From: Nanosynbacter sp963524495
GTDB taxonomy: Bacteria; Patescibacteriota; Saccharimonadia; Saccharimonadales; Saccharimonadaceae
Length of the DNA: 64,000 nt
Direction of reading: 5' to 3'
NCBI GenBank assembly: GCA_046846435.1
Contig: CP128407.1
Span: forward strand, 372,001-436,000
Position 1 is the first letter of the stretch; every line of letters begins with the position of its first letter. The notes below the pieces were generated by a model. It was not told the DNA's origin. It did no database searches and saw only the letters and a list, made by a program, of their open reading frames with translations. A program made the position numbers and the translations under genes. Shown one piece after another: positions 50,741 through 57,669 of the stretch.

Positions 50741-50760
50741 TTTTGCTGACTAAGCGTAAT

Positions 50761-51162
50761 TTAGTACACCTTCAACAGCAACTCACCGCCAAGCTTAGCC
50801 TTGGCTGCTTCAGTGCCAGTCATGACACCTTTTGAGGTTGAGATGAGTACCAAACCGCGGCCGCTTTTCACCTTTGGAATCTCGCTAGCGCCGACGTAAA
50901 CACGACGACCTGGCTTTGATACGCGGGTGATCTCGTTGATGGTGCTGTTAGTACCCTCTTCGTTGATGGTCACCACCAGCACACCGCGAGGCTTGGCATC
51001 TTCTAGTTTAACATCTGCGAGGTAGCCGTTTTTGACTAATTGTTCAGCGATGACTTTCTTCATCTTGCTGGACGGAACACGAACTTCCGTCTTGCCAACC
51101 AATTTCGCATTGCGAATGCGCGTCAGAAGGTCGGCGATTGGGTCTGTAGTTTGCATAGACAT
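50761..51162 (-). CDS. rpsH: 30S ribosomal protein S8
   Basis: 133 aa from ATG 51162 with GGAG 7 nt upstream. TDPIADLLTRIRNAKLVGK and GRGLVLISTSKGVMTGTEA are S8 motifs. S8 is the known spc-operon repressor in E. coli. Last gene of the upstream ribosomal unit here. Confidence 0.97.
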   Translation of the reverse strand: MSMQTTDPIADLLTRIRNAKLVGKTEVRVPSSKMKKVIAEQLVKNGYLADVKLEDAKPRGVLVVTINEEGTNSTINEITRVSKPGRRVYVGASEIPKVKSGRGLVLISTSKGVMTGTEAAKAKLGGELLLKVY

Positions 51163-51182
51163 TGTCGAATCTCCTTTCCTTC

Positions 51183-51452
51183 TTACCAACTACTCTTTGT
51201 TATGCCTGGGATTTCGCCCTTGGCTGCTTTTTCGCGGAAATTGATACGGCTCAGACCAAACTGGCGCATGTAGCCACGTGGACGACCGGAAATGCTGTCG
51301 CGGTTCTTGTGCCGGGTTGGGCTCGAGTTGCGAGGCAGTTTCTGCAGACCGTCGAGGTCGCCAAGTTCTTTGAGCTCAGCGCGCTTCGCAGCGTATTTTG
51401 CGATCATCTTCAGACGCTTTTTGTCGCGAGCGACCATTGATTTCTTAGCCAT
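51183..51452 (-). CDS. rpsN: 30S ribosomal protein S14, Cys-free long form
   Basis: 89 aa. KKSMVARDKKRLKMIAKYA and RPRGYMRQFGLSRINFRE match the long C- type of S14, without the CxxC pairs of the short zinc form. Overlaps the rplE stop by 1 nt. Confidence 0.97.
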   Translation of the reverse strand: MAKKSMVARDKKRLKMIAKYAAKRAELKELGDLDGLQKLPRNSSPTRHKNRDSISGRPRGYMRQFGLSRINFREKAAKGEIPGITKSSW

Positions 51453-52036
51453 TACCTGACGCCTCCTTTCTTCTCAAACGGCATGCCAAATTTCTCTAGC
51501 AAGGCTTTTGAAGCTGCTTTGTTACCGTTCTTGATGACAAATGTTACCTGCAACCCGTGCAAAATCTGTGTTTCCTCGAAGGTCAGTTCTGGGAAAATTG
51601 ACTGTTCGATGATACCTAGGTTGTAGTTGCCACCCTTGTCAAATTTCAGGCCGACACCATGGAAGTCGCGGACGCGTGGGAGTGCCACGTTGATCAAGCG
51701 ATCCATGAACTCGTACATCCTGCCGCCACGCAACGTGACGCTGACGCCGATTGGCGCACCCATGCCTTTACGGATGCTAAAGCCAGCGATTGACTTCTTT
51801 GCCTGGCGGGCAACTGGTGCCTGACCAGTGATTTTCTCAACGGTGTTTTTGACAATTTCAAAGTGACGCTTGTCATCTTTCTTTTTGCCGGTGCCAACGC
51901 TCACGATGATCTTTTCCAAAGCTGGCACTTGGTGCACGTTCTTTAGATCTAGTTCGGCTTGCAGTTCCTTCAGGTATTTCTCCTGATACAAGGCTTTCAA
52001 GCGAGGAGCTGGCACGACGGTTTTCTTCTCTGCCAT
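51452..52036 (-). CDS. rplE: 50S ribosomal protein L5
   Basis: 194 aa. VPALEKIIVSVGTGKKKDD, ITGQAPVARQAKKSIAGF and the MYEFMDRLINVALPRVRDF segment are L5 hallmarks; it binds 5S rRNA. Overlaps by 1 nt on both sides. Confidence 0.98.
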   Translation of the reverse strand: MAEKKTVVPAPRLKALYQEKYLKELQAELDLKNVHQVPALEKIIVSVGTGKKKDDKRHFEIVKNTVEKITGQAPVARQAKKSIAGFSIRKGMGAPIGVSVTLRGGRMYEFMDRLINVALPRVRDFHGVGLKFDKGGNYNLGIIEQSIFPELTFEETQILHGLQVTFVIKNGNKAASKALLEKFGMPFEKKGGVR

Positions 52037-52356
52037 TATTTAATCTCCTTATTTTTTGCTTGGCGAGCGACGCGAGTTTTGCCGCCGTCAGCGTTCTTTA
52101 CTAAACCAACCCGACTGGTTTTGCCTGACTTTTCGTCAACAACCAGCGCGACTTTACTGATGTCCATCGGTACGTGGATGTCTTTCTTGCCGCCTTTTGG
52201 ATTGTACTGGCTTGGCTTGACGTGGCGGTGTCCGACGCCAACACCTTCGACCAAAACAGTCTGATCTTTGGTGTTAACTTTCAGGACTTTACCAGTCGTA
52301 CCCTTGTTTTTACCAGCAATGATTTTTACGGTGTCATCTTTGTGAATACGAGCCAT
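52036..52356 (-). CDS. rplX: 50S ribosomal protein L24
   Basis: 106 aa. The KOW motif VKIIAGKNKGTTGKVLKVN and the HVKPSQYNPKGGKKDI loop identify L24, an assembly initiator. Confidence 0.97.
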   Translation of the reverse strand: MARIHKDDTVKIIAGKNKGTTGKVLKVNTKDQTVLVEGVGVGHRHVKPSQYNPKGGKKDIHVPMDISKVALVVDEKSGKTSRVGLVKNADGGKTRVARQAKNKEIK

Positions 52357-52724
52357 TAGAGTACCTCCGGAGCCAAGCTGATGATCTTCATGTAGCCCAT
52401 GTCGCGAAGTTCGCGTGGTACTGGACCGAAGACACGGGTAGCCTTTGGCTGCTTGTCATCGTTGATAATCACCACGGCGTTGTCGTCAAAGCAAATGGTC
52501 GAGCCGTCCTTGCGGTGGATTTGGTCGCGGGTGCGAACCACCACAGCCTTGACGACAGACTTCTTCTTGACGTTGCCGGTTGGGCTGGCGTCTTTGACTG
52601 AACAGACGATTACGTCGCCAACGCGAGCGTAGCGGCGGCGGGTACCACCGAGAACGCGGATGCACAATACTTCTTTGGCACCCGAGTTGTCAGCTACCTT
52701 GAGGCGAGATTCTTGTTGGATCAT
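52356..52724 (-). CDS. rplN: 50S ribosomal protein L14
   Basis: 122 aa. MIQQESRLKVADNSGAKEVL, GDVIVCSVKDA and RVFGPVPRELRDMGYMKIIS are the family signatures. Overlaps rpsQ by 4 nt. Confidence 0.98.
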   Translation of the reverse strand: MIQQESRLKVADNSGAKEVLCIRVLGGTRRRYARVGDVIVCSVKDASPTGNVKKKSVVKAVVVRTRDQIHRKDGSTICFDDNAVVIINDDKQPKATRVFGPVPRELRDMGYMKIISLAPEVL

Positions 52725-53032
52725 TTGTTGTCCTCCTTGGCCTCTTCCTCAGCTTCGCCAGAAACTTCAGCCTTTAGCTTGATAGGACCGCGAGACTTTT
52801 CAATCACCTTGACCAGCGTAAAGCTCTTGGTCTTGGAAATTGGACGAGTCTCTTCAATTTGCACCTTGTCGCCTTCGCCTGCCTCATTGGTCTCGTCATG
52901 AGCAGTGTACTTGCGAGTCACGGTGTACTGTTTGCCGTAGAGCGGATGCGTTTCGCGGCTGGTGACCGTCACAGTGATGGTCTTGTCGCGCTTGGCACTC
53001 GTTACGACGCCAATCAGTGTTCGTCGGGCCAT
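52721..53032 (-). CDS. rpsQ: 30S ribosomal protein S17 with acidic tail
   Basis: 103 aa. LIGVVTSAKRDKTITVTVTS, HPLYGKQYTVTRKYTAHDE and IEETRPISKTKSFTLV match S17. The last 18 residues are a Glu/Ala/Lys-rich acidic tail (EVSGEAEEEAKEDNK) not usual in the family. Confidence 0.96.
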   Translation of the reverse strand: MARRTLIGVVTSAKRDKTITVTVTSRETHPLYGKQYTVTRKYTAHDETNEAGEGDKVQIEETRPISKTKSFTLVKVIEKSRGPIKLKAEVSGEAEEEAKEDNK

Positions 53033-53238
53033 TACTTGCTCTCCTTTTCGTTAATTTGTGTCAGCAGGCGTGCGATGTCCTTGCGGAGTGAACGCAGCGC
53101 TTTTGGATTAACTAATTCGCCAGCAGCGTGAGAACGTTTTGCTTGAAGCAGGTCATTTCGCTTTTCGGCGACTTCCTTCTTCAAATCATCAACGGTCTTT
53201 ACAGCTGCTGCTTTTGCAGTTTTCTTTGCTTCAGCCAT
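53032..53238 (-). CDS. rpmC: 50S ribosomal protein L29
   Basis: 68 aa. VDDLKKEVAEKRNDLLQAKR and the NPKALRSLRKDIARLLT helix fit L29; the N-terminus has a short Lys/Ala extension. Overlaps rplP and rpsQ by 1 nt each. Confidence 0.95.
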   Translation of the reverse strand: MAEAKKTAKAAAVKTVDDLKKEVAEKRNDLLQAKRSHAAGELVNPKALRSLRKDIARLLTQINEKESK

Positions 53239-53651
53239 TATGCGTCCTCCCGCTTGATGAACTTACATTTGACTGGTAATTTGTGGCTCGCCAGGCGCAT
53301 TGCTTCGCGAGCGACCTCTTCGGAAACGCCCTGCATTTCAAACATCACCGTGCCGGCCTTCACCTTAGCAACAAAGAACTCTGGATTACCCTTACCGCCG
53401 CCCATCTTCAAACCAAGTGGTTTGCGAGTAACTGGGGTGTGTGGGAAAATCCGAATCCAAATCTTACCACCACGCTTGATGTAGCGGGTCATTGCCTGAC
53501 GAGCAGACTCGATTTGGCGGGAGTTGATGCGCTCATTTGATTGTGATTGCAGTGCAAAGTCGCCGAACGCGATGTAATTACCACGGGTTGCTCGACCACG
53601 GTTTTTACCGATGCGCACTTTGCGGTGCTTGGTTTTCTTTGGTAACAGCAT
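53238..53651 (-). CDS. rplP: 50S ribosomal protein L16
   Basis: 137 aa. LLPKKTKHRKVRIGKNRG, GGKIWIRIFPHTPVTRKP and MGGGKGNPEFFVAKVKAG are L16 motifs near the peptidyl-transferase centre. Confidence 0.98.
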   Translation of the reverse strand: MLLPKKTKHRKVRIGKNRGRATRGNYIAFGDFALQSQSNERINSRQIESARQAMTRYIKRGGKIWIRIFPHTPVTRKPLGLKMGGGKGNPEFFVAKVKAGTVMFEMQGVSEEVAREAMRLASHKLPVKCKFIKREDA

Positions 53652-54287
53652 TTAGCGACTCCTTTCTCCCTTATAAATCCACACTTTCACGCCGATGATA
53701 CCAGCTGGTGTCTGGGCGCGAGCACAGTGGAAGTCAATATCAGCGCGAAGGGTGTGCAGCGGCACCGAGCCCTCGATCACCTTTTCGCGGCGTGCCATTT
53801 CAGCACCGTTCAAACGACCAGCCACCTCGATGCGGATACCTTTGGCACCAGCACTCATGGTGTTTTGTGCGGTCATTTTGGTTGCGCGGCGGAAGTTGAT
53901 GCGGCGTTCCAATTGGCGGGCGATGTTCTCTGCCACCAATTTGGCTGCTAGTTCCGGTCGGCGCACTTCTTCGATGTTGATGCGAACAGGTGACCCGACA
54001 ATCTTCTCAACTTGCTTTTTCAATTCATTCACGCCAGCACCACCACGGCCGATCACCACACCAGCTTTCGCCGTGTGAATGGTTACCGTGATCAGGTTGG
54101 CACTCCGCTCAATCTCAATGCGATTGATGGTTGGGCGTGAGGCAAATTTCTTCTCAATCAATTCGCGGATTTCGTGATCCTGGCGAATTGCCTCCGCAAA
54201 CTCTTTCTTATTGGCCGTAAACCAACGAGAGCTCCAGTTCTTGTGAACTTGTAGGCGGAAGTTGATTGGATTCACTTTTTGACCCAT
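53652..54287 (-). CDS. rpsC: 30S ribosomal protein S3
   Basis: 211 aa. GQKVNPINFRLQVHKNWSS, the KH motif VVIGRGGAGVNELKKQVEK and the C-terminal LNGAEMARREKVIEGSVPL. Part of the mRNA entry channel. The rplV end supplies its AAGGAGGAG ribosome site. Confidence 0.98.
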   Translation of the reverse strand: MGQKVNPINFRLQVHKNWSSRWFTANKKEFAEAIRQDHEIRELIEKKFASRPTINRIEIERSANLITVTIHTAKAGVVIGRGGAGVNELKKQVEKIVGSPVRINIEEVRRPELAAKLVAENIARQLERRINFRRATKMTAQNTMSAGAKGIRIEVAGRLNGAEMARREKVIEGSVPLHTLRADIDFHCARAQTPAGIIGVKVWIYKGERSR

Positions 54288-54752
54288 TTACTTCTCCTCC
54301 TTTTTTGCCGTGGTTTCGGCGGCTTTTTTTGCTGCAGGCTTGGCAGGTTTGGTCTCTGCTTTAGCCTTGGTCTCTGGTTTTTTCGCAGGCGCTTTCTTTG
54401 GCTTCTCGGTGCCAGTTACTTCAACCAAGATGTTTGACGTCTTTTTCTGGAACGGCAAAGCACGGCCCTTTGACGCTGGCTTAAAGCGGCGCAGACGCGT
54501 ACCAGTAGTAACGCTCAAGGTAGTGATCACCAAGCTTTTGGCGTCCAAACCGTGATTGTTGATGGCATTTGCCTTGGCGCTGTCGATTGCTTTTTTTACT
54601 GGCAAGGCAGCGCGTTTTGGCACGTGTTCCAAGATAACCAATGCGTCAGCGACAGTACGGCCGCGTACTAGGGCAGCCACCAAGCTAACCTTGCGTGGTG
54701 TTTGGTCAACACCTTTGGCGTAAGCGCGAACAGTATAAGTTGTATCAGCCAT
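54288..54752 (-). CDS. rplV: 50S ribosomal protein L22 with Lys/Ala/Pro tail
   Basis: 154 aa. The L22 core spans about 1-112 (VDQTPRKVSLVAALVRGRTV, VPKRAALPVKKAIDSAKANA, and a tunnel-loop RRFKPASKGRA). A roughly 40-residue low-complexity tail (KKAPAKKPETKAKAETKP) is appended. Confidence 0.96.
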   Translation of the reverse strand: MADTTYTVRAYAKGVDQTPRKVSLVAALVRGRTVADALVILEHVPKRAALPVKKAIDSAKANAINNHGLDAKSLVITTLSVTTGTRLRRFKPASKGRALPFQKKTSNILVEVTGTEKPKKAPAKKPETKAKAETKPAKPAAKKAAETTAKKEEK

Positions 54753-54754
54753 GA

Positions 54755-55021
54755 TTACTTCTTATCCTTTCCGCCGTGCTTACGGAACTTACGAGTTGGG
54801 CTAAACTCACCGAGTTTGTGGCCAACCATGTTTTCAGTAATCAGCACTGGCACGTGCATCTTACCGTTGTAGACAGCAATCGTTCGACCGACCATTTCTG
54901 GGGTGATAGTCGAAGCGCGCGCCCACGTTTTGATAACGGTTCGATCGTCAAGGCTGAGAGCAGCGACTTTTTTCGCAAGCTTCACATCGACGAATGGACC
55001 TTTCTTTAATGAACGACTCAT
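54755..55021 (-). CDS. rpsS: 30S ribosomal protein S19
   Basis: 88 aa. MSRSLKKGPFVDVKLAKKV, WARASTITPEMVGRTIAVYN and VGHKLGEFSPTRKFRKHGG are S19 signatures. Confidence 0.98.
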   Translation of the reverse strand: MSRSLKKGPFVDVKLAKKVAALSLDDRTVIKTWARASTITPEMVGRTIAVYNGKMHVPVLITENMVGHKLGEFSPTRKFRKHGGKDKK

Positions 55022-55027
55022 CGTGAT

Positions 55028-55867
55028 TTACCTCTTCCTCTTTGCGTCATGACGCGTACGTACGATTAATTTATTTGAGCCTTTGCGGCGGCGAGTTCGA
55101 TAACCCAGCGTCAATTGGCCCCATGGTGTACGTGGCGCTTTACCAGTACCGTGACGACCACCGTCACCACCACCATGCGGGTGATCAGCAGCATTCATAA
55201 CCACACCACGCACTGTTGGGCGAATACCCTTACGGCGCTTGCGCCCAGCTGAACCGATCTTGACGTTTTGGTGCTGGATGTTACCAACTGTACCGATTGA
55301 TGCAGTAGCTTCCAAGCGAACTTTGCGAACTTCGCCAGATGGCAATTTGATGGTTGCGTAATTGCCTTCTTTGGCCATCAACTGAGCTTTGGCACCAGCG
55401 GCGCGAACCATTTGCGCACCTTTGCCGGCAGTCAGTTCGATAGCATAAATCATCGTACCAACAGGGATAGCAGACAGCGGCAGGCGGTTTGAGGCCTCAA
55501 TTGGCGCTGCTTCACCAGTCTGAATCGTCTTGCCCTTGACCATCGAGGTGTCAGCCAATACGTAGTGGTACAAATTGTACTGATCCTTCACCCGAGCGAT
55601 GCGTGCTGAGCGGTTTGGATCGTACTCAATTTCTTCAACCGTCAACGTCAGGCCAGCCGGCAAATTGTGGTTCACCAAACGGTAGTGACGGCGAACGCCA
55701 CCGCCGCGATGACGCACGGTGATGCGGCCTTGGTTGTTGCGGCCAGCATTTTGCTTTTTGGCTTTGATCAGACTTTTGAGCGGTTTTCTTGTCGTGATAT
55801 CCGACAAATCCTGGCTCGTCATGCCGCGACGAGCAGGAGTGGTTGGATTGTAAGCTTTCACTGGCAT
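55028..55867 (-). CDS. rplB: 50S ribosomal protein L2
   Basis: 279 aa. AYNPTTPARRGMTSQDLSDI, GRITVRHRGGGVRRHYRLV and VVMNAADHPHGGGDGGRHGT with the conserved His for peptidyl-transfer organisation. Starts in the rplW stop. Confidence 0.98.
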   Translation of the reverse strand: MPVKAYNPTTPARRGMTSQDLSDITTRKPLKSLIKAKKQNAGRNNQGRITVRHRGGGVRRHYRLVNHNLPAGLTLTVEEIEYDPNRSARIARVKDQYNLYHYVLADTSMVKGKTIQTGEAAPIEASNRLPLSAIPVGTMIYAIELTAGKGAQMVRAAGAKAQLMAKEGNYATIKLPSGEVRKVRLEATASIGTVGNIQHQNVKIGSAGRKRRKGIRPTVRGVVMNAADHPHGGGDGGRHGTGKAPRTPWGQLTLGYRTRRRKGSNKLIVRTRHDAKRKR

Positions 55868-56187
55868 TACTTGGTCTCCTCCATCTGCTGCTCTACTGCG
55901 TCAAACACATCGAGCTTATCGCCATCTTTCAGCGTCACGTAAGCCTTCTTCCAGTCCTTGCGTGTAGTCGTACCAGGATAGCGGTTCTTGCCTCGTGAGA
56001 AACGCACAGCCTTGCCGTCTTGTACTAAGGTTTTTACCTTTAGGACAGTAACGTCAAATTGCGCTTCAACTGCTGCTTTGATCTCGTTTTTATTCAGGTT
56101 GAGCGGAACGCGGAACACGTAGACGCCATTGGCGCTCTGTGCGTAGGCTTTCTCGCTAATGCGTGGGATAATTGTCATCTGTTTCAT
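55867..56187 (-). CDS. rplW: 50S ribosomal protein L23
   Basis: 106 aa. PRISEKAYAQSANGVYVFRV, LNKNEIKAAVEAQFDV and the GKAVRFSRGKNRYPGTTTR loop fit L23, the tunnel-exit docking site for SRP and trigger factor. Confidence 0.97.
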   Translation of the reverse strand: MKQMTIIPRISEKAYAQSANGVYVFRVPLNLNKNEIKAAVEAQFDVTVLKVKTLVQDGKAVRFSRGKNRYPGTTTRKDWKKAYVTLKDGDKLDVFDAVEQQMEETK

Positions 56188-56188
56188 A

Positions 56189-56788
56189 TTACGCTTCCTC
56201 CTTACCCAGCCATTCAGTGATTACTGGCAGAGCTTTCGGGGTCATGACAATAGTATCCGCATTCAGAATGTGGTAGACGCTGAGGTAGCTCGCGCGAATC
56301 ACCAATACGTTCTGAATGTTGTTTGTCGCACGCATCAATTCTGGCGTCTTTTCGTCGACGACGATCAGGACGCGGCGCTCAAGCTTGTTGTCAGCTAGGA
56401 AGGTTGCGACCTCTTTGGTCTTGCCAGTTGTCTTGATGTCTTTGACGACGATCTTCTTTGCTTCATTGGCTACCGTCAAGGCTTGGCGAATTGCCACTTT
56501 CTTGGCGGTTTTGGACAATTTTTTGGTGTAGTTTTCATTGCCGCGTGGGCCAAAGACCACACCACCACCGCGCCAGATTGGGTTACGGGTTGAGCCGAAA
56601 CGTGCGCGGCCAGTTCCCTTTTGCTTCCATGGCTTTTTACCACCACCGGAAACTTCACCGCGCTGCTTGGTGGTTGCGCTTGCCAAACGAGCGTTGGCGA
56701 GGTAGCTGTCATATGCCAATTTCAACAGTTCGTGGTTTGGCACTTCAACAGCAAAAATGTCTTTAGGAAGTTTGGTTGATTCAGCCAT
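56189..56788 (-). CDS. rplD: 50S ribosomal protein L4
   Basis: 199 aa. TKQRGEVSGGGKKPWKQKGT and GRARFGSTRNPIWRGGGVVF form the tunnel loop; NVLVIRASYLSVYHILNADT ends the fold. L4 is the S10-operon regulator in E. coli; no equivalent site can be assigned here. Confidence 0.97.
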   Translation of the reverse strand: MAESTKLPKDIFAVEVPNHELLKLAYDSYLANARLASATTKQRGEVSGGGKKPWKQKGTGRARFGSTRNPIWRGGGVVFGPRGNENYTKKLSKTAKKVAIRQALTVANEAKKIVVKDIKTTGKTKEVATFLADNKLERRVLIVVDEKTPELMRATNNIQNVLVIRASYLSVYHILNADTIVMTPKALPVITEWLGKEEA

Positions 56789-57402
56789 TACTTGTTACCT
56801 CCTAAAATGATCAGCCCTTTTCGCGGCCCAGGGACAGCGCCCTTCACCCCGATTAGATTGGTCTCTGGATCAACATATGCCACTTCCAGGTTCTTGACCG
56901 TAACACGCTCGTGACCCATGTGGCCAGCCATCGTCTTACCCTTGAACACTTTTTGTGGATACATCGAGCCAATTGAACCTGGCTTACGAGTATTACCTTT
57001 ACCACCGTGCGTCTTGCGGTGACGCTTAAAGTTGTGGCGTTTAATGGTTCCAGCGAAACCTTTACCTTTGCTGGTTCCGGTCGCATCGACAGAATCGCCG
57101 ACTTCGAACGCGGAAACGTTGATTTCATCGCCAACTTTGATACCCTCAGGGATCTCGTCGACGCGGAATTCCCGAATGTGCTTCGGGGTCACTTGGGCTG
57201 GCTTGACGTGTCCAGCCACGGCCTTGCTCAGGTTCTTACCCTCTCCATAAGCGACCTGTACCGCATTGTAACCGTCGGTTTCGACAGTCTTCACCTGAGT
57301 CACGGTGACAGGGCCGGCTTGGATCAGCGTCACCGGAATGGCTTTGCCGTCTTCAGCCAAGAGCTGGGTCATACCAAGTTTGGTACCGAGAAGTGTTTTC
57401 AC
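56788..57402 (-). CDS. rplC: 50S ribosomal protein L3
   Basis: 204 aa from GTG at 57402. LLGTKLGMTQLLAEDGKAIP, GKGFAGTIKRHNFKRHRKTH and HMGHERVTVKNLEVAYVD are L3 motifs. It is the first gene of the unit; rpsJ (S10), normally just upstream, is missing. The ribosome site GAGG lies 4 nt before the GTG, inside a stem formed with the leader. Confidence 0.97.
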   Translation of the reverse strand: MKTLLGTKLGMTQLLAEDGKAIPVTLIQAGPVTVTQVKTVETDGYNAVQVAYGEGKNLSKAVAGHVKPAQVTPKHIREFRVDEIPEGIKVGDEINVSAFEVGDSVDATGTSKGKGFAGTIKRHNFKRHRKTHGGKGNTRKPGSIGSMYPQKVFKGKTMAGHMGHERVTVKNLEVAYVDPETNLIGVKGAVPGPRKGLIILGGNK

Positions 57403-57550
57403 TTTTCCTCACTCCCACTTAAATACTCCTGATGACGTGCGGTTTCTGGGTTCTGAGTGAGGCGTTCATGACAAGCGCTTCAATCATAACCAGACCTGCT
57501 CATTCATCAAGGAGAACAGTTGATATTACGCGTAATAGAAATTACCTTGT
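57403..57550 (-). promoter_or_regulatory. rplC leader with sequestered ribosome-binding site
   Basis: About 145 nt of untranslated leader. CCTCACTC (57455-57462, minus) is perfectly complementary to GAGTGAGG (57407-57414, minus), which contains the rplC Shine-Dalgarno site. A palindromic ATTACGCGTAAT lies nearer the 5' end. Combined with the weak GTG start, this suggests controlled translation of the operon's first gene. Confidence 0.6.
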
Positions 57551-57551
57551 G

Positions 57552-57581
57552 ATTGTAACACACGTTGGCCTGTGGCGTCAA
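57552..57581 (-). promoter_or_regulatory. Promoter of the rplC operon
   Basis: TTGACG (57576-57581) and TACAAT (57552-57557) on the minus strand with an 18-bp spacer, immediately downstream of the fusA terminator. Confidence 0.7.
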
Positions 57582-57611
57582 CAGTAGTAGGATGTAGGTC
57601 TATGCTATTGA

Positions 57612-57647
57612 CATAACAAATACCGCCCCGATAAGGAGCGGTATTTT
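57612..57647 (-). terminator. Terminator after fusA
   Basis: AAATACCGC/GCGGTATTT, a 9-bp stem (57638-57646 and 57618-57626) with an 11-nt loop and TTTGTTATG tail. It separates fusA from the rplC operon. Confidence 0.82.
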
Positions 57648-57669
57648 AGTATCGTTTTATCGCTACACG

